From Hoyosella levis (GTDB lineage: Bacteria > Actinomycetota > Actinomycetes > Mycobacteriales > Mycobacteriaceae): 64,000 nt of DNA. Location: positions 47,793 to 111,792 of the forward strand of contig NZ_BQYM01000013.1 of the NCBI RefSeq assembly GCF_026008515.1. Reading direction: 5' to 3'. A program made the translations under genes and the position numbers. The notes beneath the pieces are model-generated. The model ran no database searches and was not told the origin of the DNA. It saw nothing but the letters and a program-made list of their open reading frames with translations. Below, in pieces: positions 46,901-54,795 of this stretch (position 1 is the stretch's first letter; the number at the start of each line of letters is the position of its first letter).

Positions 46901-47610
46901 CTCCCGGACGTATCTGGTTCGTCCGCATCCTTGCCGTCGCTGGCCTTGCGGCGACCTGCCTTGGGCGACTTGGCCTGAGCATCATCGGGCTTGCCGCCAT
47001 CAGGCTGGGTGCCGTCGGACGTGGCGCCATCTGGCGTGGTTGCCTCTGGCTGCTCCGGGGCCTGGTCCTCGGCCGCGCGCTTGGGCTTGCGCGTGCGGGT
47101 CCGTGCCCGGGGCTCCTCATCGCGGTCCACTTCCGGCGGCGACAGGAACAACGGAGGGCCGACATCGATCGCGGGCTCATCGGTCGAGCGCTGCCGGGTC
47201 GCAGTGGGCTCGCGCTTTGCCGCGGGCTCCGAGAAGAGCGATGGCGACCCGGATGGTCCCGATCGCTTCGCCGGTCCCGCTTCCTCGGTGGGCGGCGCGG
47301 GCTCGGCCGTCTCGGGGGCTGTCGCTGCGGGAGCAGCATGCGCAGTGCCCGCAGTGCCTCGCGCGTCGTCCCACAGTTGCTCGGCGAGCGACCGTTCCAC
47401 GGTGGAGTGCGCGCTGCGCATCTCGTGGCCTTGTTCCTTGAGGCTAGCGAGCAGTTGCTTGCTGGTCTGCCCTAGCAGCTTGGCGAGCGCGTGCACGCGC
47501 ATCTTGGCGGGGAACACTGGGCGTGAGTCCTCACTGTCGGCGGACTGAGCTGCGGGTTCACCGCTGGTGTTCGGTTGGGTAGCGTCATCGGGCGCCACGT
47601 GATCAGCCAC
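43954..47610 (-). CDS. rne: Ribonuclease E/G with IF2-N-like domain
   Basis: 1218-aa endoribonuclease for rRNA/tRNA maturation and mRNA decay. An IF2_N-type module (KMRVHALAKLLGQTSKQLLA) lies about residues 35-85. It is followed by a long acidic/basic disordered region with Ser/Lys/Asp repeats and a run of ten Arg. The catalytic core starts with an S1 domain (SIVGNIYLGRVQNVLPSMEA). It carries the metal-binding VIDVNTGKFTG and VIDFIDM and the Zn-link CEHCHGRG. The C-terminal arm has AEAKD/G pentapeptide repeats and is Ala/Pro-rich. GTG 47610 has GAGGAG six bases upstream; the longer frame to 47811 is rejected on that basis. Confidence 0.95.
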   Translation of the reverse strand: MADHVAPDDATQPNTSGEPAAQSADSEDSRPVFPAKMRVHALAKLLGQTSKQLLASLKEQGHEMRSAHSTVERSLAEQLWDDARGTAGTAHAAPAATAPETAEPAPPTEEAGPAKRSGPSGSPSLFSEPAAKREPTATRQRSTDEPAIDVGPPLFLSPPEVDRDEEPRARTRTRKPKRAAEDQAPEQPEATTPDGATSDGTQPDGGKPDDAQAKSPKAGRRKASDGKDADEPDTSGSDKPRRRDSGKTSDPEKASDSDQASDADGDESETSESGTDDDSGKRNRRRRRGRRGRGRGKGETSSGDDGSSDGDSEDTGQQSDRRAASKDAGAADDDQPGKAESSQSSQGDDSGKADSGKADSGKGADSKGESSKDESGSSDSAEESSGDDSDEGSGSASSRRRRRRRRRRGSGDDASDATPGEDPPNTVVHEREPRSKSRKDEVQGITGSTRLEAKRQRRRDGREAVRRRPPILTEAEFLARRESVERVMVVREKRASNQPGTTTQIGVLEDGMLVEHFVTSAASGSIVGNIYLGRVQNVLPSMEAAFVDIGRGRNGVLYAGEVNWDAAGLDGGARKIEQALKPGDQVLVQVSKDPVGHKGARLTTQVSLAGRFLVYVPDGSSTGISRKLPDNERRRLKEILREIVPDDAGVIVRTASEGVPAEELARDVDRLRKLWASISEESKADKGKAPRSLYEEPDLLVKVVRDMFNEDFAQLVVQGDRVWDTVEGYVRKVAPDLLDRVVKHDEKLDVFERFRIDEQISKALDRKVWLPSGGTLVIDRTEAMTVIDVNTGKFTGSGGNLEETVTRNNLESAEEIVRQLRLRDVGGMIVIDFIDMVLESNRDLVLRRLTEALARDRTRHQVSEVTSLGLVQMTRKRIGTGLVEAFSTNCEHCHGRGIVMHDEPVDAQSDPDRGTSSRRSRRSRAAKPEVEVPEAPKQHAPQSSPDDLKAQAENHSKHPMILAMSKQEEEEAAAAAASGSSDARGQSDSASAATGSSANEADSAEAAAPEQASRPSRSRRRSRSSGSSSAPKAVAEAQDAEAKDAEAKGAEAKGAEAKVAESQVAEQPRDAAPGPDSAAGQAVAQNQADASSNATASAPNAVTGGADTETARPPRRRRVQRPAGGAASSAPVSSGSDSPEQAAAASPETASAVEPASEEPAPAVTIVPAQEAEVVARPVPRRKRRAAGRPSGPPVDAGDSSGTDVGESAGADSAGSTD
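44426..44500. repeat. 15-bp tandem repeats in the rne 3' part
   Basis: Five units of GCTTCTGCGCCCTTG and close variants, encoding AEAQD/AEAKD/AEAKG pentapeptides in the disordered C-terminal arm. Confidence 0.88.
46525..46567. repeat. 15-bp tandem repeats in the rne 5' part
   Basis: Nearly three units of CTTGCCCGAGTCAGC, encoding DSGKA pentapeptides in the acidic linker before the catalytic core. Confidence 0.85.
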
Positions 47611-48092
47611 GTATACTCCTCGGGCCCCCGGGCGCGTCGGACGCGGCCACACAGGGGCATAAGCCTTCTCGCGCTCGTACCGGCGCGAGTACATTGTCAG
47701 GTCTGCCAGCGGTGCCTCACCGGGAAACTGTTCCAGCAGGTCATCGCTGCGGGCACCTTGGCTTGCCCGGCTGGATCCTCCGTTGGGCTCGGCGCCTGGC
47801 ATGACTGTCATGCCGCGCCTGAACCGGTGGTGGGACCAGGCCGGGCTCCCCGTCGGAAGCCCTGCAGCAGCACCGTCTCATCCTCGCTGGAACGCGACCA
47901 TGTCCCCGTCCCGTCGCGGCGGATGTGATGCCACTGCCCCCTACTATCCCACACTCCTCGCGCCAGGCTCGCCACGATGGGAAAGACTCGGCAGCGTGGC
48001 TGGTGCCCATGCACTCAGCCGGTGCTGCCGAGCCTCGGTGTGGTAGGTCCCGCCCGGGCCACGGATGTGTTGCTCGGGTCAGGCTGCTCGGG
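47611..48092. other. Long rne leader / intergenic region
   Basis: About 480 bp between rne and ndk. The rne frame stays open to 47811, but without start evidence. No gene or clear promoter could be supported. Mycobacterial rne mRNAs have long 5' UTRs involved in autoregulation, and this stretch could be the equivalent (inference). A direct repeat TGCTCGGGTCAGGC (two copies, about 48070-48098) overlaps the ndk stop. Confidence 0.5.
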
Positions 48093-48506
48093 TCAGGCCA
48101 GGCCGGGGAACCAGAGCGCGATCTCGCGCGCTGAGGAATCGGTCGAGTCCGACCCATGCACGATGTTCTCCTGGACCTCGAGGGCGAAGTCGCCACGGAC
48201 GGAACCGGGCGCTGCCTTCTCCACGGGGTCGGTGCCGCCGGCGATCTGGCGGAACGCCGCTACGGCGCGCGGGCCCTCGACCACGGCCGCGACGAGCGGC
48301 CCGGAGGTGATGAAGTCGATCAGGGACTGGTAGAAGGGCTTGCCCTGGTGCTCGGCATAGTGCTGCGCGGCAATCTCCTCGGTGACATGCTTCAGCTCCA
48401 GCGCAGCGAGGCTGAGGCCGCGCCGCTCGATGCGGGAGAGGACTTCACCGACGAGGCCACGGGCCACGCCGTCGGGCTTGATCAATACTAGGGTGCGCTC
48501 ACTCAC
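48093..48506 (-). CDS. ndk: Nucleoside diphosphate kinase
   Basis: 137-aa Ndk that equilibrates NTP/NDP pools through a phosphohistidine. [20 protein letters not shown] start; active-site [20 protein letters not shown] holds the catalytic His (about residue 117). GTG start. Correct family length. It sits alone between the rne leader and the DUF4233 gene, as Rv2445c does. Confidence 0.98.
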   Translation of the reverse strand: MSERTLVLIKPDGVARGLVGEVLSRIERRGLSLAALELKHVTEEIAAQHYAEHQGKPFYQSLIDFITSGPLVAAVVEGPRAVAAFRQIAGGTDPVEKAAPGSVRGDFALEVQENIVHGSDSTDSSAREIALWFPGLA

Positions 48507-48540
48507 GCGCCTAGCCTAGCTGCATTGGCCAGCCCTTGCG

Positions 48541-48984
48541 TCATCGGCCTGGCGCATCGTTCTCCTCGGGCGCAATGTCCGCTTGATCCCGCTGCTGCGC
48601 GGGAAGCAGTCCCTCGGCCATGCGCTTGCGGATGTCATTGCGCAGGTACAGGATGTACGCCCACACCGCGAGGAAGATCAGCCCAAGGATGCCGAGCGCG
48701 ATGCTGAAGAAGAACGTCGCGACCATGAGCGCTTGCAGGGCGAAGTCAAAGCGCAGGGCCCACGGCCGGCGCTGCAGACCGGAGCCGATGATCATCAGGC
48801 CCGCGAGCCCGAGGATGTAGCTCCCCGATAGCCAGGTGATGCCTTCGCCGACGCGCCACACGGCGGGTAGCGCGAGCAGGACGACAATGGCTTGCAGGAT
48901 CAGCGTGCCAGCCATGACTCCCCGCAGGCCCTTCCAGGGGTCGGGAGCTGTTCCAGGACCACTGCTTGCGGTTGCCTCGGTCAC
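48541..48984 (-). CDS. DUF4233 membrane protein
   Basis: 147-aa protein with four predicted helices: GVMAGTLILQAIVVLLALPA, a GITWLSGSYILGLAGLMIIG pair and ALMVATFFFSIALGILGLIF. It matches DUF4233, an actinobacterial family that always follows folC (Rv2446c). Its GTG overlaps the folC stop (GTGA). Function unknown; linkage to folate polyglutamylation is only positional. The charged C-terminus is cytoplasmic. Confidence 0.9.
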   Translation of the reverse strand: MTEATASSGPGTAPDPWKGLRGVMAGTLILQAIVVLLALPAVWRVGEGITWLSGSYILGLAGLMIIGSGLQRRPWALRFDFALQALMVATFFFSIALGILGLIFLAVWAYILYLRNDIRKRMAEGLLPAQQRDQADIAPEENDAPGR

Positions 48985-50474
48985 GACGGTTCCTTTCCGA
49001 ACAGGCTGCGCGCGTTGCCGGCGGTGACGACGGATCCGGTGATGACGATGCCCGCACCGGATACATGCTCGTCGCCGGTGGCGACCTCCTCCGCCCGCGC
49101 CACGGCGGTCTCGATGGCATCGGCGAGGCTAGGAGCGATGATGACACGATCATCGCCGAATCGTGGCAGCGCGAGCTCGGCGAGATCGTTGGCAGGCATC
49201 GCGCGGGGCGAGGAGTTAGTGGTGACGACGATCTCGTCAAGGACGGGCTCGAGGGCATCGAGTATCCCGGCCGCGTCCTTGTCCGCCATCACCGCGACCA
49301 CACCGACGAGCCGACGGAAATCGAACTCGTCGGAAAGAGCGCAGGCGAGCGCCTGCGCGCCGTGGGGATTGTGCGCCGCGTCGAGGAAGACCGTGGGGGC
49401 GGGCCGGACTCGTTCGAGCCGTCCTGGGCTAGCGACAGTGGCAAAGGCATCGCGCACCGCATCGATATCGAGCCGGCGATCCTTGCCCGCGCCGAAGAAC
49501 GCCTCGACCGCAGCGAGGGCGAGCGACGCATTGCGTGCCTGGTGCTCACCGTGGAGCGGCAGGAAGATGTCGTCGTAGACACCACCGAGTCCCTGCAGGG
49601 TGATCTGCTGGCCACCGACGGCCACCCGCCGCTCGATGACAAGGAACTCACTGCCAGCGCGGGCCACCGCGGCATCGGTGTCGACGGCCTGGCGGAGCAG
49701 CACGTCCATGGACTCGGGCTCCTGCTCGGCGATGACCGCGACGGTATCGGTGGGAATGAGCTTCTCGGGGGCGCGCTTGATGATGCCAGCCTTCTCGGAG
49801 GCGATGGCGGTGAGCGTGGAGCCGAGGTACTCGGTGTGGTCGAGGCCAATGGGTGTGATCACCGCGACGTCGCCGGTGACCACGTTGGTCGCGTCCCACG
49901 TTCCACCGAGGCCCACCTCGATGACACCGACGTCGATGGGGGCATCGGCGAAGACGGTGAACGCCATCGCGGTGAGCACCTCGAACTTGCTCATGCGCGG
50001 GCCACCAGCGGCGACGGACTTCTCGTCGATCATCGCGATGTACGGCTCGAGCTCGCGGTAGGTGTCGATGTAGGTCCGCGGGCTGATGGGCGCGTTGTCG
50101 ACGCTGATCCGCTCGGTGACGAGCTGCAGGTGCGGGCTCGTGGTGCGCCCGGTGCGCTGCCCCATGCGGGTGAGCAGCGCGTCGATCATGCGGGCGACGG
50201 AGGTCTTGCCGTTGGTCCCGGCGATGTGGATCGATGGGTACGCGGTGTGCGGCTCGCCGAGCACATCGAGCAGCAGGGAGATCCGGGTCAGGCTTGGCTC
50301 GATCTTGGTCTCGGGCCAGCGCTGGTCGAGCTCGGCCTCCACCTCGGCGAGCTCGGCGAGATCCTCCGCGGTGGGCGGGACGTAGATCGGTGTATCGGGG
50401 TCCGGCTTGGACTCATCGTCAGGCACCCCGAGCGCCTTGAGGAGGTCGGGTCCGTCGAGGTCATCGATATTCAT
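48981..50474 (-). CDS. folC: Folylpolyglutamate/dihydrofolate synthase
   Basis: 497-aa Mur-ligase-type enzyme that adds glutamate to folates and makes dihydrofolate from dihydropteroate. ATP loop HIAGTNGKTSVARMI, followed by RTGRTTSPHLQLVTERI, GLGGTWDATNVV and LDAAHNPHGAQALA, all typical of FolC. Longer than the E. coli protein (about 420) owing to an acidic N-terminal stretch of about 40 aa. It follows valS, from which it is separated by a small duplication. Confidence 0.95.
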   Translation of the reverse strand: MNIDDLDGPDLLKALGVPDDESKPDPDTPIYVPPTAEDLAELAEVEAELDQRWPETKIEPSLTRISLLLDVLGEPHTAYPSIHIAGTNGKTSVARMIDALLTRMGQRTGRTTSPHLQLVTERISVDNAPISPRTYIDTYRELEPYIAMIDEKSVAAGGPRMSKFEVLTAMAFTVFADAPIDVGVIEVGLGGTWDATNVVTGDVAVITPIGLDHTEYLGSTLTAIASEKAGIIKRAPEKLIPTDTVAVIAEQEPESMDVLLRQAVDTDAAVARAGSEFLVIERRVAVGGQQITLQGLGGVYDDIFLPLHGEHQARNASLALAAVEAFFGAGKDRRLDIDAVRDAFATVASPGRLERVRPAPTVFLDAAHNPHGAQALACALSDEFDFRRLVGVVAVMADKDAAGILDALEPVLDEIVVTTNSSPRAMPANDLAELALPRFGDDRVIIAPSLADAIETAVARAEEVATGDEHVSGAGIVITGSVVTAGNARSLFGKEPS

Positions 50475-50552
50475 CGTGCTCCCAGGTTGATAATGTGCCC
50501 AGCCTCATCGTTCGCCAGCCTCAATTTGCATCCAGCCTCATCGTGCTCCCAG
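50471..50552. repeat. Partial duplication at the valS-folC junction
   Basis: The 15-mer TCATCGTGCTCCCAG occurs at 50471-50485 (folC start) and 50538-50552 (valS stop). CCAGCCTCA occurs three times between (50499, 50515, 50532). On the minus strand both long copies read CTGGGAGCACGATGA, where ATGA could serve at once as valS stop and folC start. Confidence 0.9.
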
Positions 50553-53267
50553 CGCGGCGAGCCGCTCCCCGATGCGCTGCACCTCCTCCTCGGCGATGGC
50601 CTTGCGAGTGGTGATTTTCTCGACGACCTGCGCCGGCGCCTTGGCGAGGAATGCCTCGTTGCCGAGCTTGGCGGAGGTCTGCGCGAGCTCCTTCTCCGCG
50701 GCGGCGAGATCCTTGGCAAGGCGCCGCTTCTCCGCCTCGATGTCCACCGTGCCGGAGGTGTCGAGCTCCACCTGCAGGGTAGTCCGACTGGTGCGGACCT
50801 CGATGCCAGCGGACGCGGTGAAGCCTTCCCCGGCAGCGGTGAGCCGCGAGAGGGCGGCGATGTAGGGATCGAGCGCCTCGAGGTCTGCCTGGTCCAGGCC
50901 CGTGATGCGGGCTGGCACCTTCTGGCCGGGGCGCAGGCCCTGGTCGGAGCGGAACCTGCGGATCTCGGTGACGAGGTGCTGGACGTCCTCGATTCGCCGG
51001 GCAGCCTGCTCGTCGCGGTCCGCGCCCAGCGTTCCGGGCCAGTCCGCGATGACCACGGACTCCTCGCCGGTGAGCTTGGTCCAGAGCGTCTCGGTGACGA
51101 ACGGGATGGCCGGATGCAGCAGGCGCAGCAGGGTGTCGAGGACGTTTCCCACGACGATGCGGGTGGCGGGCGCGGTGGCGTCGTCGGCGAACTGCACCTT
51201 GGCGAGCTCGAGGTACCAATCGCAGAACTCGTCCCACGCGAAGTGGTACAGGGCCTCGCATGCCTTGCCGAACTCGTAGCGATCAAAGGCGGCGTCCACC
51301 TCTGCTCGCACGTGCTCGAGGCGGTCGAGGATCCATCGGTCCGGGTCGGTCAGGGTGTTCCGGGCTGGAAGCTCGCCGGGCGCTGCGCCGTTCATCAGGG
51401 CCAGCTTGGTGGCGTTGAACAGCTTGGTGGCGAAGTTGCGGGCCGCTTGCGCGTGGTCCTCGCCGACAGGCAGGTCAGCGCCCGGATTGGCGCCGCGCGC
51501 GAGGGTGAAGCGCAGGGCATCCGCGCCGAAGCGCTCCACCCAGTCGAGCGGGTCGATGCCGTTGCCGCGGGACTTCGACATCTTGCGGCCCTGCTCATCG
51601 CGCACCAGCCCGTGCAGGAACACGTCATGGAACGGGATCTTGCCGCCCGGGGAGTCCTCGGTCTCCTCGGCGACGAAGCGGCCGAACATCATCATCCGGG
51701 CGACCCAGAAGAACAGGATGTCGTAGCCGGTGACGAGCACGCTGGTGGGATAGAACTTGGCGAGCTCGTCGGTCTGCTCGGGCCAGCCCATCGTGGAGAA
51801 CGGCCAGAGCCCGGAGGAGAACCAGGTGTCGAGCACATCGGGGTCCTGCACATAGCCCTCGGGCGGCGTCTCCCCCGGCGCGGGGCACACCACGTCGCCC
51901 TCGGGGCCGTACCAGATGGGGATGCGATGGCCCCACCACAGCTGGCGGGAGATGCACCAGTCGTGCATGTCATCGACCCAGGAGAACCAGCGGGGCTCCA
52001 GGGACTTGGGATGGATGACGGTATCGCCATCGCGGACGGCATCACCGGCCATGCGCGCGAGCTCGTCCACCTTGACCCACCACTGCTTGGACAACCGGGG
52101 CTCGATGACCTCGCCACCGCGCTCGGAGTGGCCGACGCTGTGCACGTAGGGGCGCTTCTCGGCAACCACTCGCCCCTCGGCCGCGAGCCGCTCCCGGATG
52201 CGGGCACGAGCCTCGAACCGGTCCATGCCATCGAACTCGGTACCGGTGCCAGCGATGCGGGCGCGCTCGTCCATGATCGTGGGCATCGGCAGGCCGTGGC
52301 GCACACCGATCTCGAAGTCGTTGGGATCGTGCGCGGGAGTGATCTTCACCGCACCGGAGCCGAACGCGGGGTCTACGTACTCGTCGGCGATGATCGGGAT
52401 CTGGCTCTCGGTGATCGGATGGTAGACGGTGGTGCCGATCAAGTGCTGGTAGCGCTCGTCCTCGGGATGCACAGCGACGGCAGTATCACCGAGCATCGTC
52501 TCGACCCGGGTTGTGGCGACAATGACGTGCGGCTCGTCGTCCTTGAGGGAGCCGTAGCGCAACGAGACCAGCTCGCCCTCGACCTCCTCATGCTTGACCT
52601 CGATGTCGGAGATGGCGGTCTGCAGCACCGGTGACCAATTGACCAGCCGCTCGGCGCGATAGATCAGGCCAGCGTCATAGAGCTTCTTGAAGATGGTGTG
52701 CACGGCGCTCGAGAGGCCCTCGTCCAGCGTGAAGCGCTCGCGTCCCCAGTCGACGCCATCTCCGATGCGACGCATCTGCTCCATGATGGTGCCGCCGGAC
52801 TCGGCCTTCCACTGCCACACCCGCTCCACGAACGCCTCGCGGCCCATCTCGTGCCGACTGGTGCCCGCGGCGTCGAGCTGCTTCTCGACGACCATCTGGG
52901 TGGCGATGCCCGCGTGGTCCATGCCGGGCAGCCAGAGCACCTCGAATCCCTGCATGCGCTTGCGGCGGCACAGGATATCCATCAGCGTGTGATCGAGCGC
53001 GTGGCCCATGTGCAGGCTGCCGGTGACGTTCGGCGGGGGCAGCACGATCGAGAAGCCCGGCTTGTCGCTGCGCGGGTCAGCGGTGAAGTACCCGGCATCG
53101 ACCCAGCGCTGGTACAGCCCGGCCTCGACGGCCTGCGGCTCCCACGCCTTGGGCAGGTCCACAACTGGTCGGGATCCTTCCGCGCGGGATCCTTCCGCGC
53201 TGGAACCTTCTGGGCTCGTGCCGCTCGGGCTGGCGGTGTCCTGGGGGTCTGGCGCTGCACTGGTCAC
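50538..53267 (-). CDS. valS: Valyl-tRNA synthetase
   Basis: 909-aa class I synthetase charging tRNA-Val. HIGH-type motif HMGH at about residues 86-89 ([17 protein letters not shown]), an editing (CP1) domain, the [20 protein letters not shown] loop and a C-terminal coiled coil ([20 protein letters not shown]). The N-terminus has a short low-complexity extension with [10 protein letters not shown] pentapeptides (15-bp DNA repeats near 53170-53215). Downstream is folC, as in most actinobacteria. Confidence 0.98.
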   Translation of the reverse strand: MTSAAPDPQDTASPSGTSPEGSSAEGSRAEGSRPVVDLPKAWEPQAVEAGLYQRWVDAGYFTADPRSDKPGFSIVLPPPNVTGSLHMGHALDHTLMDILCRRKRMQGFEVLWLPGMDHAGIATQMVVEKQLDAAGTSRHEMGREAFVERVWQWKAESGGTIMEQMRRIGDGVDWGRERFTLDEGLSSAVHTIFKKLYDAGLIYRAERLVNWSPVLQTAISDIEVKHEEVEGELVSLRYGSLKDDEPHVIVATTRVETMLGDTAVAVHPEDERYQHLIGTTVYHPITESQIPIIADEYVDPAFGSGAVKITPAHDPNDFEIGVRHGLPMPTIMDERARIAGTGTEFDGMDRFEARARIRERLAAEGRVVAEKRPYVHSVGHSERGGEVIEPRLSKQWWVKVDELARMAGDAVRDGDTVIHPKSLEPRWFSWVDDMHDWCISRQLWWGHRIPIWYGPEGDVVCPAPGETPPEGYVQDPDVLDTWFSSGLWPFSTMGWPEQTDELAKFYPTSVLVTGYDILFFWVARMMMFGRFVAEETEDSPGGKIPFHDVFLHGLVRDEQGRKMSKSRGNGIDPLDWVERFGADALRFTLARGANPGADLPVGEDHAQAARNFATKLFNATKLALMNGAAPGELPARNTLTDPDRWILDRLEHVRAEVDAAFDRYEFGKACEALYHFAWDEFCDWYLELAKVQFADDATAPATRIVVGNVLDTLLRLLHPAIPFVTETLWTKLTGEESVVIADWPGTLGADRDEQAARRIEDVQHLVTEIRRFRSDQGLRPGQKVPARITGLDQADLEALDPYIAALSRLTAAGEGFTASAGIEVRTSRTTLQVELDTSGTVDIEAEKRRLAKDLAAAEKELAQTSAKLGNEAFLAKAPAQVVEKITTRKAIAEEEVQRIGERLAALGAR

Positions 53268-53340
53268 CCCGCGATTCTAGGGAACAGGACTGCCCGGGGT
53301 CACATCCGTTCCGCTGCGAGCAGCCCCGGCCGCGATCTAC

Positions 53341-53346
53341 TACGGT
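53341..53346 (+). promoter_or_regulatory. Candidate -10 box, leaderless small membrane gene
   Basis: TACGGT seven bases before ATG 53354, with no Shine-Dalgarno sequence. Confidence 0.4.
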
Positions 53347-53353
53347 TCGTCGT

Positions 53354-53704
53354 ATGGAAATCGTGATCGGCTTTGTCCTCGCCCTGCACATCATCGGGAT
53401 CGTCGCGCTGCTCGGTGGGGTGCTCTACCAGATGAAGGACATCAAGGCCGGGACAGCCCGGATATCCCCCGGAATGCTGCACGGCGCCCTCACGTTGCTG
53501 GTGACAGGACTGCTGCTCGTCGGCCTCAACGAGATGAACGATGCCGAGCTCAACCACATGAAGATCGGCATCAAGTCCCTCGTCCTCGTCGCGGTCCTCG
53601 TGCTCGTCATCGCCAAGCGCAACGCCGCCACTGTGACCCCCGCGCTGCTCGGCAGCATCGGCGCGCTCGCCACGGTCAACATCCTGCTCGCCACCATGTG
53701 GTAG
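53354..53704 (+). CDS. Small four-TM membrane protein
   Basis: 116-aa hydrophobic protein with four helices (IGFVLALHIIGIVALLGGVL; a GALTLLVTGLLLVGLNEM segment; KSLVLVAVLVLVIAK; LLGSIGALATVNILLATMW). The DxxAG...SPGMLHGA loop follows helix one. No named family was recognised, although proteins of this layout are common in actinobacteria. It is divergent from valS and apparently leaderless. Function unknown. Confidence 0.78.
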   Translation: MEIVIGFVLALHIIGIVALLGGVLYQMKDIKAGTARISPGMLHGALTLLVTGLLLVGLNEMNDAELNHMKIGIKSLVLVAVLVLVIAKRNAATVTPALLGSIGALATVNILLATMW

Positions 53705-53814
53705 CCCGCCCCGGACGACTGCTCCGCGAGAGCCCGGGCCTGGCACATATGATCGGACGAGGAGCCGATCCGCACCGGGCCCCGCACTGGGCCCACGAAG
53801 CCGGGAGCACAGCC

Positions 53815-54792
53815 ATGAGCAACACCGAAGCCCACCCCGCGGAACTCAACTGCACCGCCGCGAGCAGCCAAGGCGAGGTGGAGATCCTCGCACCACGGGA
53901 TGTGCCCCTCGGCGGGCCTCGTGCCATGCTCGTGCGCCGCACCCTCCCCCAGCGGCAACGTTCCTTCATCGGGGCTTGGTGCTTCGCCGACCACTACGGC
54001 CCGGAGGATGTCTCCGACAGCGGTGGCATGGATGTGGCCCCGCACCCCCATACCGGGCTGCAAACCGTCAGCTGGTTGTTCACTGGCGAGATCGAGCACC
54101 GCGACAGCGGCGGCGTGCACGGCCTCGTCCGCCCGGGCGAGATCAACCTGATGACGGGCGGCCACGGCATTTGCCACTCCGAGGTCTCCACGGGCAACAC
54201 CACCGTCCTGCATGGCGTGCAGCTCTGGGTGGCACTGCCCGAGCACGCGCGCGATGCCCCTCGCGATTTCCAGCACCATGAGCCCGAGCTGGTGCAGCTC
54301 GACGGCGCGAGCCTCCGCGTTTTCCTCGGCAGCCTCGCCGGCAGCACCTCCCCGGTCACCACCCACACGCCGCTGCTGGGAGCCGAGCTGCTGCTCGAGG
54401 CAGGTGCGACCATCGAGCTCGAGGTCGATCCCGGGTTCGAGCATGGCATCCTCGTCGACTCAGGCCAGGCCAGCGTTGGCACGACAACAATCGATCGAGG
54501 CGCGCTCGCATACCTGCCCACCGGGCGCCGCACGATCACCCTGGACAACACCGGCGACGGGGCGACGCGGATCATTCTGCTCGGCGGCACGCCGTTCGAC
54601 GAGGACATCATCATGTGGTGGAACTTCGTGGGCCGCACGCACGCGGAGATCACCCGCTTCCGCGAGGAATGGGAAGCGCACTCCGATCGGTTCGGGGCCG
54701 TGGAGGGGTACGAGGGCAAGACCGAGCGCATCCCGGCTCCCCCGCTGCCCAACGCGCAGCTCAAGCCACGCCGCAACCCATCAAGCCGGTAG
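53815..54792 (+). CDS. Pirin family cupin protein
   Basis: 325-aa bicupin pirin. The N-terminal cupin holds metal-binding residues in MDVAPHPHTGLQTVSWLFTG and GHGICHSEVSTGN; LHGVQLWVALPEHARDAPRD is the pirin hallmark, and the C-terminal cupin ends in LLGGTPFDEDIIMWWNFVGR. Bacterial pirins may be quercetinases or redox regulators; activity here is unknown. ATG 53815 has GGGAG upstream; the frame opens at 53698. It ends three bases before the convergent peptidase gene. Confidence 0.93.
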   Translation: MSNTEAHPAELNCTAASSQGEVEILAPRDVPLGGPRAMLVRRTLPQRQRSFIGAWCFADHYGPEDVSDSGGMDVAPHPHTGLQTVSWLFTGEIEHRDSGGVHGLVRPGEINLMTGGHGICHSEVSTGNTTVLHGVQLWVALPEHARDAPRDFQHHEPELVQLDGASLRVFLGSLAGSTSPVTTHTPLLGAELLLEAGATIELEVDPGFEHGILVDSGQASVGTTTIDRGALAYLPTGRRTITLDNTGDGATRIILLGGTPFDEDIIMWWNFVGRTHAEITRFREEWEAHSDRFGAVEGYEGKTERIPAPPLPNAQLKPRRNPSSR

Positions 54793-54795
54793 GCG

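Noticed and set aside
48966..52634. 1222-aa plus-strand frame opposite folC/valS
   Set aside because: It lies antisense to two well-supported essential genes and has the Gly/Asp/His-rich composition of a mirror frame.
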